A DNA stretch of 64,000 nt from the NCBI RefSeq assembly GCF_900182835.1, contig NZ_FXUB01000003.1:151928-215927 (forward strand), given 5' to 3'. The notes beneath the pieces were generated by a model. The model made no database searches and was not told the origin of the DNA. It saw nothing but the letters and a program-made list of their open reading frames with translations. The DNA is from Desulfurobacterium pacificum. Its GTDB lineage: Bacteria; Aquificota; Aquificia; Desulfurobacteriales; Desulfurobacteriaceae. Made by a program: the position numbers and the translations under genes. Of the stretch, positions 41,437 through 51,994 are shown piece after piece (position 1 is the stretch's first letter; each line of letters starts with the position of its first letter).

Positions 41437-41974
41437 TTTTCTTTTCCCACACTATTTCGCAGTATTTTGCTCTGCCGGAGTTTACTTTGTAGTGGTGGTA
41501 TCTAAAGGGGTCTTTTTTGAAAAAGCGGTGATGATAATCTTCAGCGGGATAGAAGTTTTTAAACGGTTTTATTTCCGTTGCTATTGGTTCGCTGAATAAA
41601 TTGCTGTTTTCAAGGATTTTCTTGCTTTTTTCTGCTAATCTTTTCTGTTCTTCGTTGTGGTAAAAGATTACCGTTTTATATTGGTTGCCTCTGTCTGTGA
41701 ATTGACCGCCTGTGTCTGTTGGATCTATTGAGCACCAGAAGGTTATCAGCAGTTCTTTGTAGGAAACTTTTTCTGGGTCGTAAGTTACTTGAACTGCTTC
41801 AACGTGTCCTGTTTTACCGGTGCAGACTTCTTCATAGATGGGATTTTCAGCGTCGCCCCCGGCGTAACCGGGAACGACTTTTATTACGCCTTTAAGCTTA
41901 TAAAACGCTTCTTCAAGACACCAGAAGCATCCACCTGCAAAAGTTGCCTTTTCCATCGTTCTTTTAGAGTTCAT
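41405..41974 (-). CDS. msrA: Peptide methionine-S-sulfoxide reductase A
   Basis: Repairs oxidised methionine. The catalytic Cys lies in [11 protein letters not shown] near the N-terminus, and the family stretches [12 protein letters not shown] and [10 protein letters not shown] follow. 189 aa from ATG 41974; ATG 41956 ([13 protein letters not shown]) is equally possible. No MsrB domain is fused. It overlaps the purT end by 11 nt. Confidence 0.95.
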   Translation of the reverse strand: MNSKRTMEKATFAGGCFWCLEEAFYKLKGVIKVVPGYAGGDAENPIYEEVCTGKTGHVEAVQVTYDPEKVSYKELLITFWCSIDPTDTGGQFTDRGNQYKTVIFYHNEEQKRLAEKSKKILENSNLFSEPIATEIKPFKNFYPAEDYHHRFFKKDPFRYHHYKVNSGRAKYCEIVWEKKNGRKLLEENL

Positions 41975-43151
41975 TTTCTATAACTTTCATTGCCATTGCT
42001 GCTCTTTTTGCCTTTCTTCTTGCTTCCTCTACCGTTTCGGCTCTTGCTACGGCTACACCCATTCTCCTTTTAGGTCTTGTTGTGGGTTTACCAAAAATCC
42101 TCACCCACACATCCTCCTCACCAAGCGCCTCTGCAAGCCCTTCGTAAGCCGGTGCTACGTTGTGCGTTTTTGCGTGGAAGCAGTAAGAAGCGCCCGGCGA
42201 AAGCATCTTTATCTTTATCGGCAGTCCTAAAATTGCCCTTAAATGAAGTTCAAATTCGCTCATGTTCTGGCTTGCCATCGTTACCATTCCGGTGTCATGA
42301 GGTCTTGGTGAGACTTCGCTGAACCATACGGTATCGCCTTTTACGAAGAATTCGCAACCGAAAATTCCGTATCCGCCTAAAGCGTCCGTTACTGCTTTTG
42401 CCATTTCCTGTGCTTTTTTAAGGGCTGTTTCGCTCATCGGTTGGGGCTGCCAGCTTTCGTGGTAGTCTCCGTCAACCTGAACGTGACCTATCGGCTCGCA
42501 GAAGAGCGTTCCCTGATTTTTCGTTCTGACGGTTAAAAGGGTTATCTCAAAGTCAAAATTTATGAACTCTTCAATGATTACCTCGCTTCCCTTTCCCCTT
42601 GCGTTTTCCTGGGCGTAGTGGAATGCTCTGTCTATTTCATCTTCGTTGCGGACGATGCTTTGACCTTTACCGGAAGAACTCATTACAGGCTTTACGACGA
42701 CTGGAAGTCCTATCTCTTTGACGGCTTTTCTGTAAGTTTCTATGTCTGATGCGAACCTGTAAGCGGAGGTTTTAAGCCCTAACTCTTCTGCCGCTAACCT
42801 TCTGATGCTGATTCTGTCCATCGTGTATTTTGTTGCCTTTGCAGAAGGAACGACGTTGAAGCCTTTTTTTTCAAGTTCTAACAAAGTGTCTGTGTCTATT
42901 GCTTCAATTTCCGGTACTATGAAGTCGGGCTTTTCTCTATAAACGATGTTTTTAATCTGTCTGCCATCTTTCATGTCTATTACGTAGGAGCGCTGTGCAA
43001 CCTGCTGTGCGGGAGCGTTGGGATATGAATCAACTGCTATGACTTCTATTCCGAGCCTTAACGCTTCTATGGTGAACTCTTTTCCAAGCTCGCCGCTTCC
43101 TAAAAGGAGTATTTTGGTGGCATTGTGAGAAAGTGGTGTTCCTATTTTCAT
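41964..43151 (-). CDS. purT: Formate-dependent phosphoribosylglycinamide formyltransferase
   Basis: 395 aa ATP-grasp enzyme using formate and ATP to make FGAR in purine synthesis. ATP-grasp features: [33 protein letters not shown], and [17 protein letters not shown]. It heads the minus operon; AGGTAAA-type spacing precedes ATG. The motif AAAAATCCTCACCC (42093-42106) lies within it. Confidence 0.95.
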   Translation of the reverse strand: MKIGTPLSHNATKILLLGSGELGKEFTIEALRLGIEVIAVDSYPNAPAQQVAQRSYVIDMKDGRQIKNIVYREKPDFIVPEIEAIDTDTLLELEKKGFNVVPSAKATKYTMDRISIRRLAAEELGLKTSAYRFASDIETYRKAVKEIGLPVVVKPVMSSSGKGQSIVRNEDEIDRAFHYAQENARGKGSEVIIEEFINFDFEITLLTVRTKNQGTLFCEPIGHVQVDGDYHESWQPQPMSETALKKAQEMAKAVTDALGGYGIFGCEFFVKGDTVWFSEVSPRPHDTGMVTMASQNMSEFELHLRAILGLPIKIKMLSPGASYCFHAKTHNVAPAYEGLAEALGEEDVWVRIFGKPTTRPKRRMGVAVARAETVEEARRKAKRAAMAMKVIENEL

Positions 43152-43205
43152 CTTTTACCTCCGTTTAAGAAACAAATTCGAGTTAGCTTGGCTTTTTGAA
43201 AATTG

Positions 43206-43230
43206 TATAATTTCTGCCCCTTATTGGGCA
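43206..43230 (+). promoter_or_regulatory. -10 and palindrome upstream of the acyltransferase gene
   Basis: TATAAT (43206-43211) is followed by the inverted repeat TGCCC-N6-GGGCA (43215-43230) at the expected start of transcription. The -35 is weak (TTAGCT, 43183-43188). It could be an operator. Confidence 0.35.
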
Positions 43231-43263
43231 ATGTGAAGTTGAGAGGGTGATTGGGAGAAACAA

Positions 43264-45366
43264 ATGATAAAAAAGATTTTTAATGTTGTTGAAAAATTGA
43301 TTCCTCCTCCACCATCTTCTCTTCATTACAATCCTGCTTTAGACGGGATTAGAGCTATTGCAGTTCTTTTAGTTATTCTGGGGCATTATTTCCCGGGAAA
43401 AGTTTCATTTGGTTATGTGGGCGTTGATGTTTTTTTCCTATTGTCAGGGTATTTAATTACAACTATTATCCTTCGGAATATTCTGAGCGAGAAATTTTCT
43501 TTTAAGAAATTTTATAGGAATAGAATTAGAAGACTTTTTCCAGCTATGATAATTTTGCTCGTATTTTGCTTGATTTTAGGATATTTATTTGTTCCTTCTG
43601 TCTTTTATAAACAAATTGGAGAACATGTGTTTTTTACAGGGATTTATCTTCAAAACTTTAAATTGGCAAGCGAGGTCGGTTATTTTGATTTATCGCGAGT
43701 TTACAAGCCTTTATTGCATACTTGGAGTTTAGCAGTAGAGGAACAATTCTATTTGCTGTTTCCTTTATTGCTATTTTTTTTGTGCAAAAGATGTTCTGGA
43801 CGTTTTTCAGTTGTTTTGAGGTGGTTGGCAATTTTGGGCGTAGTTTCTTTACTTATGTCTGCATATTGGCAACATTCCTTTCCTCAGACTGCTTACTATA
43901 TGCCTTTTGGTAGGTTCTGGGAATTCTTAATGGGGGCATTACTTGCTCTTTTTTTAATCTACAAGAAAGAAAAGAAAATTGTATTATCGGGACTTTTTTC
44001 AAGGAATGTGATTCTTTGGGAATCAATTCTTTTAATTTTTACATTTGCGTTTGCGTGTTTCTTTTTACGTGAATATAATCCTATCTATCTATCTATCTAT
44101 CTATCTATCTGGATAGTATTGTTTGTGTCAGCTGTTATTAATGAGGAAAAAAGCCTTCTTGCGTTTCCAGTGTTAGTTTGGACTGGTAGAATATCTTATT
44201 CTCTCTATTTATGGCATTATGTTTTGCTCTCTTTCTCGTTTTTAATACCGATAATTCCCATCCTTGGACATGAAAATATTAACTACGTTAGAGTCTGTAA
44301 ATTGTTTCTTATAGTTTTTTCGTTTTTCTTAGCTGTTCTTTTTTATAGGTTGGTTGAGTATCCTCTAAGGAAGATTAAGAGTTTTAGTAAAGTTATAACG
44401 TTGTGGTTTATTTTGATTATTGTTGCTGTTTTGGGATTGATAGTTTATTTAAAGGACGGGTTACCGAAGAGAAAATATGCTTTATTTACGCCTGTTGTTA
44501 AGAACTTGAAGGATTTTCTTCCTTATCCTAATAAAAACGATAATTGTATAAAACTTATAAAGTCTTTAGGCGAAAAGGATATTAAGTTTGATTACTGTTT
44601 ATCTGATACTTCTCAGAATGATTTGGATGTTCTTATCCTTGGGGATTCACATTCTAAGCAGCTCTATTATGGTTTTGAAAGGTATTTCGGAGATAATTTG
44701 CGTTATGCAGAGATAGGAATCTCAAGTTGGCCGGCTACTTTTAAAGCAATTGGATCTAACCTAAGAAAAGCTGTGGAACAGGAAGAAGAGATTAAACAGG
44801 TGTTTGCAATCTTGCCAAAGCTGAAATTTAAATTTCTTTTGATAGTGACCAGAAATGCGGAGTATTTTTATGGGAAAGATATAGATTTGAGCAAAAAGCA
44901 TAAATTCTTGCAGTGCTTTATTGATGGTAAGGATTGTGATAATGAAAAGGTTTATGTGCTGCAGTTAAAGAAAACCTTGGATTTTCTTAGAAAATTGAGT
45001 TATAAGAAAATCTATTTCTTGTATGAAAATCCGGCGTTAGATTTTGATCCAAGGTTTAGTGCAGTTAAATATGAAATTTGGATACCATTTACCGAGAGGA
45101 CAAAAATGCCTTCTTATCTCTTTTTTGATAAAGAGAAAGAAATAAGAGAAAGCCTTTCATCTGTTTTTAAATTATATAACGTGATTCCACTGAATACAGA
45201 TGCCATTTTTTGTGATGGGAAGTATTGCTACGCTTTTAAGGATGGGATGACTTTGTATTATGATGATGATCATTTGAGTAAATACGGCGCTTATTTGGTT
45301 GTTAAATATATATCTAATTCTTTTCTTAAAGCAGTTCAACCTTCGGTCTTGAAAAAATCACGTTAA
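43264..45366 (+). CDS. OafA-type acyltransferase-3 with C-terminal SGNH domain
   Basis: 700 aa. About ten membrane helices (residues ~30-400) form the acyltransferase-3 domain (GIRAIAVLLVILGHYFPG with the conserved His, then FFLLSGYLIT). An extracytoplasmic SGNH domain has GDSH near residues 460-463 and DDDHLSKYG near the C-terminus. It acetylates a cell-surface glycan such as O-antigen or peptidoglycan. A (CTAT) tetranucleotide tract lies in the region coding for a membrane helix (residues ~273-283). Base composition is AT-rich. No glycan genes are adjacent. Confidence 0.92.
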   Translation: MIKKIFNVVEKLIPPPPSSLHYNPALDGIRAIAVLLVILGHYFPGKVSFGYVGVDVFFLLSGYLITTIILRNILSEKFSFKKFYRNRIRRLFPAMIILLVFCLILGYLFVPSVFYKQIGEHVFFTGIYLQNFKLASEVGYFDLSRVYKPLLHTWSLAVEEQFYLLFPLLLFFLCKRCSGRFSVVLRWLAILGVVSLLMSAYWQHSFPQTAYYMPFGRFWEFLMGALLALFLIYKKEKKIVLSGLFSRNVILWESILLIFTFAFACFFLREYNPIYLSIYLSIWIVLFVSAVINEEKSLLAFPVLVWTGRISYSLYLWHYVLLSFSFLIPIIPILGHENINYVRVCKLFLIVFSFFLAVLFYRLVEYPLRKIKSFSKVITLWFILIIVAVLGLIVYLKDGLPKRKYALFTPVVKNLKDFLPYPNKNDNCIKLIKSLGEKDIKFDYCLSDTSQNDLDVLILGDSHSKQLYYGFERYFGDNLRYAEIGISSWPATFKAIGSNLRKAVEQEEEIKQVFAILPKLKFKFLLIVTRNAEYFYGKDIDLSKKHKFLQCFIDGKDCDNEKVYVLQLKKTLDFLRKLSYKKIYFLYENPALDFDPRFSAVKYEIWIPFTERTKMPSYLFFDKEKEIRESLSSVFKLYNVIPLNTDAIFCDGKYCYAFKDGMTLYYDDDHLSKYGAYLVVKYISNSFLKAVQPSVLKKSR
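44081..44110 (+). repeat. Tetranucleotide microsatellite (CTAT)7.5 inside the acyltransferase gene
   Basis: Seven full CTAT units plus CT, read in frame as IYLSIYLSI. A change of one unit shifts the frame and truncates the enzyme; three-unit changes keep it open. Confidence 0.95.
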
Positions 45367-45613
45367 ATGTTGATAGTTTCGTTTTTTTATCTTTTATCAT
45401 TTCCTTTAAGAATAGGTTTAAAGAGTCGTATGATCTTATATCCACTTTTCTGTTTAGTTTTTCTTTTGTATGTATTTTAATTATTACGATGTCTATGTCA
45501 CTGTTTGGGGTTTCTTCTTCTCTTGCGACAGAACTGAATATAGCTATCTCTTCTATACCGTATAGCTTTTTTAGGTCTTCCTTTAGGAGTTTCAGCTTTT
45601 CCAGGATTTCCAC
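45326..45613 (-). CDS. MNT-type minimal nucleotidyltransferase (possibly degenerate)
   Basis: 95 aa. The fold-defining D-x-D is present (SDIDIVII), but the usual GS is SS (IFSSVAREEE). The C-terminus (KDKKTKLSTFNVIFSRPKVELL) runs 41 nt into the end of the acyltransferase gene, unlike its paralogue at 46318. It may have lost its original stop. MNT proteins are often antitoxins of HEPN toxins; none is next to it. Confidence 0.7.
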   Translation of the reverse strand: MEILEKLKLLKEDLKKLYGIEEIAIFSSVAREEETPNSDIDIVIIKIHTKEKLNRKVDIRSYDSLNLFLKEMIKDKKTKLSTFNVIFSRPKVELL

Positions 45614-46299
45614 TATTTCCTATGTTTGAAGCAGCTAAATTTTACATCGGCTTTTACAGAAATTCTTTGAGAAGTGCGCGCTGGGACGGGGGCGGGAAGC
45701 GCCTTTACGTTTGAGCGGTAAAGCGGAAATATCGGTTGTGAGAAGGGGTTAAACGATATGGATTCTACGGTGCACACTTCTTTTAACTCTCTGCCGAACT
45801 CTCTTGCTTCTTTTAATGATTTGCGGATGAGGGCTTTTTTAAGTTCGCTGGTTACTTTCTGCCTTTTTGATTGAGAGATTTCCCAGTGGGGTGAGCCAAT
45901 AGTGTATTGAAAACCCAACTGCCTTGATTCTTCGTTTAAGAGAGTGAAGATTTCGTTTTGCTTTTGAACGTTTTTTAGTTTAAATGTGTAGTGGATTGTT
46001 CCGATGTAGCCTTCTGTTACATAGCGTTTTTTTATCGTGTCCCAGATTCTATTTTCTTCAATTCTGTAGTTGCCGCCTTCGTAGGGAAGTTTCAGGTTTC
46101 TGATTTTTTCGTCTAAGGTAGAGAGGGCGGTGAGGATTTTGCCTTCATCCCACGATTTTATCTTTACGTTTATGGGAACTACATAGATGTCTGGCTTTAC
46201 GTATCTTGATGCTGTTACGGTATCTCTGATTTTTGTTCCTGCAAAGGCTGTTGCTGTTAAAAAGATGATTCCTGTTAGCGTTATTAGAGCTGTTTTCAC
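45613..46299 (-). CDS. SIMPL-domain (DUF541) periplasmic protein
   Basis: 228 aa. Signal peptide (MKTALITLTGIIFLTATAFA), then a SIMPL domain: DTVTASRYVKPDIYVVPINV and a C-terminal region with RISVKADVKFSC. Role unknown in general. It lies between two MNT nucleotidyltransferase genes and abuts both closely. Confidence 0.82.
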   Translation of the reverse strand: MKTALITLTGIIFLTATAFAGTKIRDTVTASRYVKPDIYVVPINVKIKSWDEGKILTALSTLDEKIRNLKLPYEGGNYRIEENRIWDTIKKRYVTEGYIGTIHYTFKLKNVQKQNEIFTLLNEESRQLGFQYTIGSPHWEISQSKRQKVTSELKKALIRKSLKEAREFGRELKEVCTVESISFNPFSQPIFPLYRSNVKALPAPVPARTSQRISVKADVKFSCFKHRK

Positions 46300-46317
46300 G
46301 ATTTCCTCCCTTAATGT

Positions 46318-46614
46318 TTAGACATATACAGCCTCTTTTAATATAGCTTTTTTGAGTTTTGGTTTTGTTGCTGTTTTTACAATAAGGTCAACTTTTCTGC
46401 TAAGAAGTTTTTCAAGGTATTCTTTTAGATTCATGTAGTTGTCAAAAGTTTTGTAACCTTTCGCGAATGTAACGATTATGTCTATGTCGCTTTTTTCCGT
46501 TTGTTCATTTCTGCAAAAAGAACCGAATATAGCTATTTCTTCCACTCCAAAAGTTTTTTTTATGTGGTCTTTTCTGCTTTTAAGAAAGGTAATTGCTTCC
46601 TGGAGGTTTTTCAC
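46318..46614 (-). CDS. MNT-type minimal nucleotidyltransferase, intact
   Basis: 98 aa. Complete motif: IFGSFCRNEQTEKSDIDIIV (GS-x10-D-x-D), then RKVDLIVKTATKPKLKKAILKEAVYV, the standard MNT C-terminus. Such proteins modify partner HEPN toxins, often by adding AMP. Here the neighbours are a SIMPL gene and a transporter, so it seems an orphan. Confidence 0.85.
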   Translation of the reverse strand: MKNLQEAITFLKSRKDHIKKTFGVEEIAIFGSFCRNEQTEKSDIDIIVTFAKGYKTFDNYMNLKEYLEKLLSRKVDLIVKTATKPKLKKAILKEAVYV

Positions 46615-46649
46615 TTCAAGACTCCAGATTTGGTTTGCTAACTTCTATT

Positions 46650-47528
46650 TTATAGGAAGTTTTTAATGAGAAGTAGGTAGAGGGGGAAGAGAAGGGTAGA
46701 GATGAAGACGATTGTGGCGGCGGTTTGGGGGGAATTTTTGAACTTTTCGCAAAGAACGTAGTTTAGGATTGCTGAAGGAAGGGATGACTGAACGATTATT
46801 ACCTTTTTGGCTGTTGTCGGGCAGGGGATAATTGACACTGTTAAAAGAGCAGCGATTGTTCCGCCGAAGAAGCGAACTGCCGTTGCTACGATGCCAACTT
46901 TTAGTTCTTTTGGCACTATTTTTGAAAGGCTTATTCCAATTGAAACTAACATAAGAGGTAGGCTTGCGTTTCCGCTCATCTCTATCATTTTGAGAATTCC
47001 TGGCGGAAGGGAAACGTTTTTTAAAAGTAGAGAGAGGGTGAGGGCGGGGAGGAGAGGGATTTTGATGGCTGAAATCACAGCGTTTTTAAAGTTTTCTCTT
47101 TGCAGAATAACTATGCCTAAACTGAAGTGATAAACAGCCATTGCTACCATGAAACTTAAAGCGTAGGGTAGTCCTTTTTCACCAAACATCAGGTAAATTA
47201 GAGGAATTCCTAAATATCCTGCATTCATAACGGTGGCTGAGAGTTCAAATGCTTCGTTTTTTGTTTTTAAAAAGAGTCTTTCAGCCAGAATTGAGATGAG
47301 GAAGACCAGCGCAAATACTAAAAGAGCTGAGGCAAACATACAGGTAAGGTTTTGAGCGTTTAAGGAGATTTTTCTGAACGAGTAGAAAATGAGGGCAGGG
47401 GCAAAAACGTAAACAACGATTGTGGAAATTGTATCGGTTTGGACGTCAGGTTTTATTCTACCTATTGCGTATCCGACAGATATAAGCAGGTATAGGGGAA
47501 AGAGAACGTTTATTATCAGGTTTTCCAT
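46650..47528 (-). CDS. AEC-family (auxin efflux carrier-like) membrane transporter
   Basis: 292 aa with about nine or ten hydrophobic segments; the AEC pattern includes LISVGYAIGRIKPD, TVMNAGYLGIPLIYLMFG and NASLPLMLVSIGISLSK. It probably exports a small organic acid; the substrate is unknown. It overlaps selB by 13 nt. Confidence 0.86.
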   Translation of the reverse strand: MENLIINVLFPLYLLISVGYAIGRIKPDVQTDTISTIVVYVFAPALIFYSFRKISLNAQNLTCMFASALLVFALVFLISILAERLFLKTKNEAFELSATVMNAGYLGIPLIYLMFGEKGLPYALSFMVAMAVYHFSLGIVILQRENFKNAVISAIKIPLLPALTLSLLLKNVSLPPGILKMIEMSGNASLPLMLVSIGISLSKIVPKELKVGIVATAVRFFGGTIAALLTVSIIPCPTTAKKVIIVQSSLPSAILNYVLCEKFKNSPQTAATIVFISTLLFPLYLLLIKNFL

Positions 47529-49435
47529 TCTAAATTACCGGCTACTCTTTCGTTACCTTTTCTCACGGTAATGCCTTTGCTGTCTAAAAATTCTAACAGC
47601 GGAATTGCAAACTTACGGGAGACGTTCAGGTAGTCTTTAAACTCTCCGACTGTAAGCGTTTCTTTGTTCTTAAAGTGATTTTTGAGTATTGAAACGATTT
47701 CTTTCATGGCTTCTGGCGAAAACAGGTGTTCGCCGATTTTTACAAAGCCTTTTTGAAGCTGGAGATATGACGCTATTAAGTTTGCTTCCTCTTCAGGAAT
47801 TTCTATTTCTTTGGCTAATTCTTTTACCTCTGGCGGCGTGAACCGGCTGTTTCTGACTACTTCGACTATTTTCTCTACTTTGCTTTCAAAGGGTGTTCCT
47901 TCGTGGTGTGGTGTGAAGCCTTTTAGTTTCAGGACTGCGCCGATTTCTTCTATCTTTCCTTCCTTTAACAGTTCGCTGATGGCTTGAGAAAACATCTCTG
48001 GAGGTGCAGAGAGAGATGTTTTAAGGGATTCGCGGTTGATTCCTTCCGATATGGGAAACTTTTTGTGGTGCTGTGAAAGGGCGGTGAGGATTTGCTCCTT
48101 CAGTTTCTCTTTAAATTCTGCCGGATAGAGCTTTTTATCGGAAATGGTGATTGTTCCGCTGTCTGTTAGTTCTTTAATTAGCTTTTGGGCTTTTTCGGGT
48201 GGTATGTTGAGTAGCTGGGTTAGGGATTTGTCTGTAAGTTTTCCAGGGAACGTTTTTATCAGGTGTATTGCCTTTTCTTTTTCGCTTCCTTCGGTAAGTT
48301 TTTTTAGGAATGCCGTTTTTTCTTTTCTGAACTTGCGTCTGAATTTCCTTTCAGGAAGCGGAAAAACGATTTTTCCTCCGCCTATAACTCTTGCCGGCGA
48401 GTAGTTTCTTATAACGAACCTGTCGTCGTAAACGGGAACGATTTCTTCCTTTAAGCGTATTTGGGCGAGGGCGCTTTCGCCGGGTAGGAGTTCGTCTTTA
48501 TCTATTAAGAAAACTTCGCCTTCTGTTTCTTTTGTGAGGTGGTGGAAGTGGATTTTGTGCCCTGGTTGGACGATTACATCTGCATCTTTTGAAAGAGAGA
48601 GTTCAACGTCAACGATTTTTGTGGGTTTTAAGTATCCCGGGGTGGCGATTACGTCGCCCCTTTCAACGTCTTCTTTTGAGACATCTGAAAGGTTAAGTGC
48701 CGTTCTCTGTCCTGCTAACGCTTCTTCTCTGTTTTTTCCGTGAACCTGAATGTTCCTTACCTTTACCGTTCTACCTTCCGGCAGTATTTCTACTGTATCG
48801 CCTACTTTTACTTTTCCGCTTAACAGCGTTCCTGTTATGACGGTGCCAAATCCTTTAACGGTAAAGGAACGGTCAACGGGAAGTCTTAAAATACCTTCTG
48901 TCGTTTTCGGCTCTACAGTTTGCGCTATCCTGTCTATCTCTTTAACGAGTTCCTTTATTCCTTCGTCGGTTTTTGAGGATACTGCAATTAAAGGTGCGTT
49001 TTCTAAGAACGTTCCTTTTACGAAATCTTTTACATCTTCCTTTACCAGTTCAAGCCACTCTTCATCTACCGTGTCCTTTTTGGTTAGAACGATTATCCCT
49101 TTTTTCGTTCCAAGGGTCTGGCAGACTGTAAGATGCTCTTTTGTCTGGGGCATTACGCCTTCATCTGCTGCTATTACAAAGAGGACTAAATCTATACCGG
49201 AAGCACCTGCTAACATGTTTTTTATGAACTTTTCGTGTCCAGGGACGTCAACGATACCGGCAAAGATGCCGGAGGGCAGTTCAAGGTTGGCAAAACCTAT
49301 GTCAATGGTCATTCCTCTCTTCTTTTCTTCTTCCCAGCGGTCTGTATCTATACCGGTGAGGGCTTTTATAAGCGTTGTTTTGCCGTGGTCTATGTGCCCT
49401 GCCGTTCCGATAACGATGAACTTTTTACTTTGCAT
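47516..49435 (-). CDS. selB: Selenocysteine-specific translation elongation factor SelB
   Basis: 639 aa. EF-Tu-like G domain: [32 protein letters not shown], and a TKKD motif. Domains 2-3 follow to ~residue 350. A C-terminal series of winged helices (~400-639; [35 protein letters not shown]) binds SECIS hairpins. Length and layout separate it from EF-Tu. Its presence shows that this organism can read UGA as selenocysteine. It overlaps rny by 11 nt. selA, selC and selD are not in the window. Confidence 0.95.
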   Translation of the reverse strand: MQSKKFIVIGTAGHIDHGKTTLIKALTGIDTDRWEEEKKRGMTIDIGFANLELPSGIFAGIVDVPGHEKFIKNMLAGASGIDLVLFVIAADEGVMPQTKEHLTVCQTLGTKKGIIVLTKKDTVDEEWLELVKEDVKDFVKGTFLENAPLIAVSSKTDEGIKELVKEIDRIAQTVEPKTTEGILRLPVDRSFTVKGFGTVITGTLLSGKVKVGDTVEILPEGRTVKVRNIQVHGKNREEALAGQRTALNLSDVSKEDVERGDVIATPGYLKPTKIVDVELSLSKDADVIVQPGHKIHFHHLTKETEGEVFLIDKDELLPGESALAQIRLKEEIVPVYDDRFVIRNYSPARVIGGGKIVFPLPERKFRRKFRKEKTAFLKKLTEGSEKEKAIHLIKTFPGKLTDKSLTQLLNIPPEKAQKLIKELTDSGTITISDKKLYPAEFKEKLKEQILTALSQHHKKFPISEGINRESLKTSLSAPPEMFSQAISELLKEGKIEEIGAVLKLKGFTPHHEGTPFESKVEKIVEVVRNSRFTPPEVKELAKEIEIPEEEANLIASYLQLQKGFVKIGEHLFSPEAMKEIVSILKNHFKNKETLTVGEFKDYLNVSRKFAIPLLEFLDSKGITVRKGNERVAGNLEWKT

Positions 49436-51098
49436 AGTCTACTGCCCTTGTTTCTCTTATAACGGTTATCTTGATTTGTCCGGGGTATTGGACTTCCTCT
49501 TCTATCTTCTTTGAAATTTGGTGTGCTAAGAAGGCGGCTTCTTCGTCGGTTATTCTATCCGGTTCTACCATGATTCTTACTTCTCTTCCTGCCTGAATGG
49601 CAAACGCTTTCATGACGCCAGGGAAGGATTCTGCGATGCTTTCAAGTTTTTCAATTCTCTTAATGTAGGCTTCAAGGCTTTCTCTCCTTGCTCCTGGGCG
49701 GGCTGCTGAAAGGGCGTCAGCCGTTGCTGCGCATACAGATTCAATCGTTGTAAATTCGGCTTCGCCGTGGTGGGCGGCTGCAGCGTTTATGACGGCTTCC
49801 GGTTCGCCGTATTTCTTTAAAATGTCTGCGCCTATGAGGGCGTGAGAACCTTCTACTTCGTGGGTTACTGCTTTGCCGATGTCGTGGAACAGTCCTGCTC
49901 TTCTTGCTAATTGCTGGTCTGCGCCGATTTCCGCAGCTATCATGCCAGCAAGGTATGCAACTTCTTTGACGTGCTGAAGGACGTTTTGACCGTAACTTGT
50001 TCTGAACTTGAGCTTTCCTAACAGTTTTTTGAGTTCAGGGTGAACGTTATCTATGCCTAATTCAAATAGAACTTCTTCCGCTGCGTTGAGGATTTCCTGG
50101 TCTATCTCTTCTCTGACCTTTTCTACCACTTCTTCTATGCGTGCGGGGTGGATTCTTCCGTCTGCTACGAGTCTCTCTAAGGCTATTCTTGCGATTTCTC
50201 TGCGGACAGGGTCAAAAGAGGATATCGTAACGGCTTCTGGCGTATCGTCAATGATTAAGTCAACGCCTGTTGCAAGTTCAAACGCTCTGATGTTTCTACC
50301 TTCTCTACCGATAATTCTTCCTTTCATTTCGTTGTTGGGAAGGTCAACAACGGAAACGGTTGTTTCAGCTACCGTATCTGTGGCAAGGCGCTGAATGGTT
50401 GTAGCTAGGATTTTGCGAGCTTTTCTGTCAACAGTTGTTTCAAACTCTTCTTCTATCTTCTTGTATTTTACTGCCAGGTCTTTTCTTATCTCTTCTTCCA
50501 TGCGCTTCATTAACTCTTCCTGAGCTTCTTCTCTTGTCATTCCGGAAATTTCTTCAAGCTTTTTGATTTCTTCTTCTATCAACTGGCTGACTTTCATCTC
50601 TTTTTCAAGAAGTTCTGCTTCAAGTTTTTCCACTTCTGCGCGCTTTTCTTCAAGTTCTGCTTCCATTCTGTCTAAGAATTCTGCGCGCTTGTCTAAGTTT
50701 TCTTCTCTTTTATCAAGGGTTGATTCTCTTTTGTCTAAGTATTCTTCGCGCCTTAAGAGTCTTTTTTCAAGTTCGGAAAGTTCTCTGCGCTTTTCTCTCA
50801 GTTCTTCTTCAAGCCTTTCCTTTTCTTTTAAGACTTCCTCTTTGGCAGATAGAAGGGCTTCGCGCCTCATCTCTTCAAATTTTTCTCTTGCTTCGGTTAA
50901 AAGTTTTTCAGCCTTTTCTTTGAGTTCTTTAGCTTCCTCTTTAGCCCTTTCTATGAGCCTGTCGGCTTCTGCCCTTGCTTCCTCTTTGATTTTCCGTTCT
51001 ATCTCTTCCTTTTCTACGTGGCTTTTCTTCATTCCAATTACGTAACCTATTGCGAGTCCTGAAATTACAGCCATTATGGCAACTATGATTAGTTCCAT
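49425..51098 (-). CDS. rny: Ribonuclease Y
   Basis: 557 aa endoribonuclease that initiates mRNA decay. N-terminal membrane helix (residues ~3-22), long coiled coil (~25-210), KH domain ([23 protein letters not shown]), and HD domain ([21 protein letters not shown]). It overlaps ygfA by 10 nt and selB by 11 nt. Confidence 0.96.
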   Translation of the reverse strand: MELIIVAIMAVISGLAIGYVIGMKKSHVEKEEIERKIKEEARAEADRLIERAKEEAKELKEKAEKLLTEAREKFEEMRREALLSAKEEVLKEKERLEEELREKRRELSELEKRLLRREEYLDKRESTLDKREENLDKRAEFLDRMEAELEEKRAEVEKLEAELLEKEMKVSQLIEEEIKKLEEISGMTREEAQEELMKRMEEEIRKDLAVKYKKIEEEFETTVDRKARKILATTIQRLATDTVAETTVSVVDLPNNEMKGRIIGREGRNIRAFELATGVDLIIDDTPEAVTISSFDPVRREIARIALERLVADGRIHPARIEEVVEKVREEIDQEILNAAEEVLFELGIDNVHPELKKLLGKLKFRTSYGQNVLQHVKEVAYLAGMIAAEIGADQQLARRAGLFHDIGKAVTHEVEGSHALIGADILKKYGEPEAVINAAAAHHGEAEFTTIESVCAATADALSAARPGARRESLEAYIKRIEKLESIAESFPGVMKAFAIQAGREVRIMVEPDRITDEEAAFLAHQISKKIEEEVQYPGQIKITVIRETRAVDYAK

Positions 51099-51646
51099 TC
51101 TTTCCTCCTTATCTCTCTTTTTTCTGTAATTACTGCGTTCATGGGGACGTCAAAGGGGTCAGTGGGGATTTTTTCCACTACCTGAAAGTCAAAGCAGATA
51201 CCAATTTTAGTTCCGATTTTCCATTTAGCAAGGAATCGGTCGTAGAAACCGCCTCCGTATCCTATGCGAAAGCAGTTGAGGTCAAAAGCTATGCCTGGCA
51301 CGAAAGCGATGTCTATGGTCTTGAGTATTTTTTCGGGGTTGAGAGGGGGTTCTGGAATTGAGAATTTTCCGGGTGACAGTTCTCTGAGATTGTTGACGGC
51401 TACTGGAATGATTTCCTTTCCTTCTGTTTTCGGAAAAGCTACGGTTTTGCCAGCTTGCAGCAACTTTTCTGCTAAGTTGAGAAGCGTCACTTCGTTTTTG
51501 AAAGGGTAGTAAAATAGGAAAGACTTGGCGTTTGAGAAAAGGTTATAGAGTTTTTCTTCTATTTTTGTTGATAGCTGTGTTACCTCATCTTTTGATAACA
51601 AAAGCCTCTTTTGTTTTATAAATCGGCGTATAGCCTCTTTTGTCAT
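51089..51646 (-). CDS. ygfA: 5-formyltetrahydrofolate cyclo-ligase
   Basis: 185 aa. Converts 5-formyl-THF to 5,10-methenyl-THF with ATP. Family motif: [16 protein letters not shown] near the C-terminus; the N-terminus has the basic [13 protein letters not shown]. It follows zapA after 44 nt, the order seen in many bacteria. Confidence 0.93.
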   Translation of the reverse strand: MTKEAIRRFIKQKRLLLSKDEVTQLSTKIEEKLYNLFSNAKSFLFYYPFKNEVTLLNLAEKLLQAGKTVAFPKTEGKEIIPVAVNNLRELSPGKFSIPEPPLNPEKILKTIDIAFVPGIAFDLNCFRIGYGGGFYDRFLAKWKIGTKIGICFDFQVVEKIPTDPFDVPMNAVITEKREIRRKEWN

Positions 51647-51690
51647 CGTTACCCCTTAACCTGAAAGTAAGGGGCATAAGGGGAAGATTG

Positions 51691-51984
51691 TCAGGGGGCG
51701 ATTTTCTTAGACGTTATTAGAAGTTTTGCGCCTTCTTCAAGCCTTTTTATTTCTTCGCCTAATTCTTTTATCTGACTTTTCAGAGATTCGTTTTCGTCAA
51801 GAAGGTAAAAGCAGGCTATTATCAGCGCTTTGTCTAAAGTTACTCTGCTATTCCCTGACTTTATCCTTGAAATCATATTTTCAAGGCGTAAAGCAAGTTC
51901 CTTAACGTATTGAGGGTCTTTATCCGTCTTTATGTTAAATTTCCTTCCTGCAATGGTCACTTCAACGGTTTCTGGTAAGCTCAC
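51691..51984 (-). CDS. zapA: Cell division protein ZapA
   Basis: 97 aa. Binds and cross-links FtsZ filaments. Globular N-terminus (VEVTIAGRKFNIKTDKDPQYV) and a C-terminal coiled coil (NESLKSQIKELGEEIKRLEE). It lies between pheT and ygfA. Confidence 0.88.
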   Translation of the reverse strand: MSLPETVEVTIAGRKFNIKTDKDPQYVKELALRLENMISRIKSGNSRVTLDKALIIACFYLLDENESLKSQIKELGEEIKRLEEGAKLLITSKKIAP

Positions 51985-51994
51985 AATCTTCCTC

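Noticed and set aside
48750..49514. 254-aa + strand frame opposite selB
   Set aside because: Mirror of selB, Ser/Phe/Pro-rich as expected for antisense of Lys/Glu/Gly-rich coding sequence. No ribosome site.
51647..51690. 6S RNA gene between zapA and ygfA
   Set aside because: That order holds 6S RNA in many proteobacteria, but the gap here is only 44 nt.
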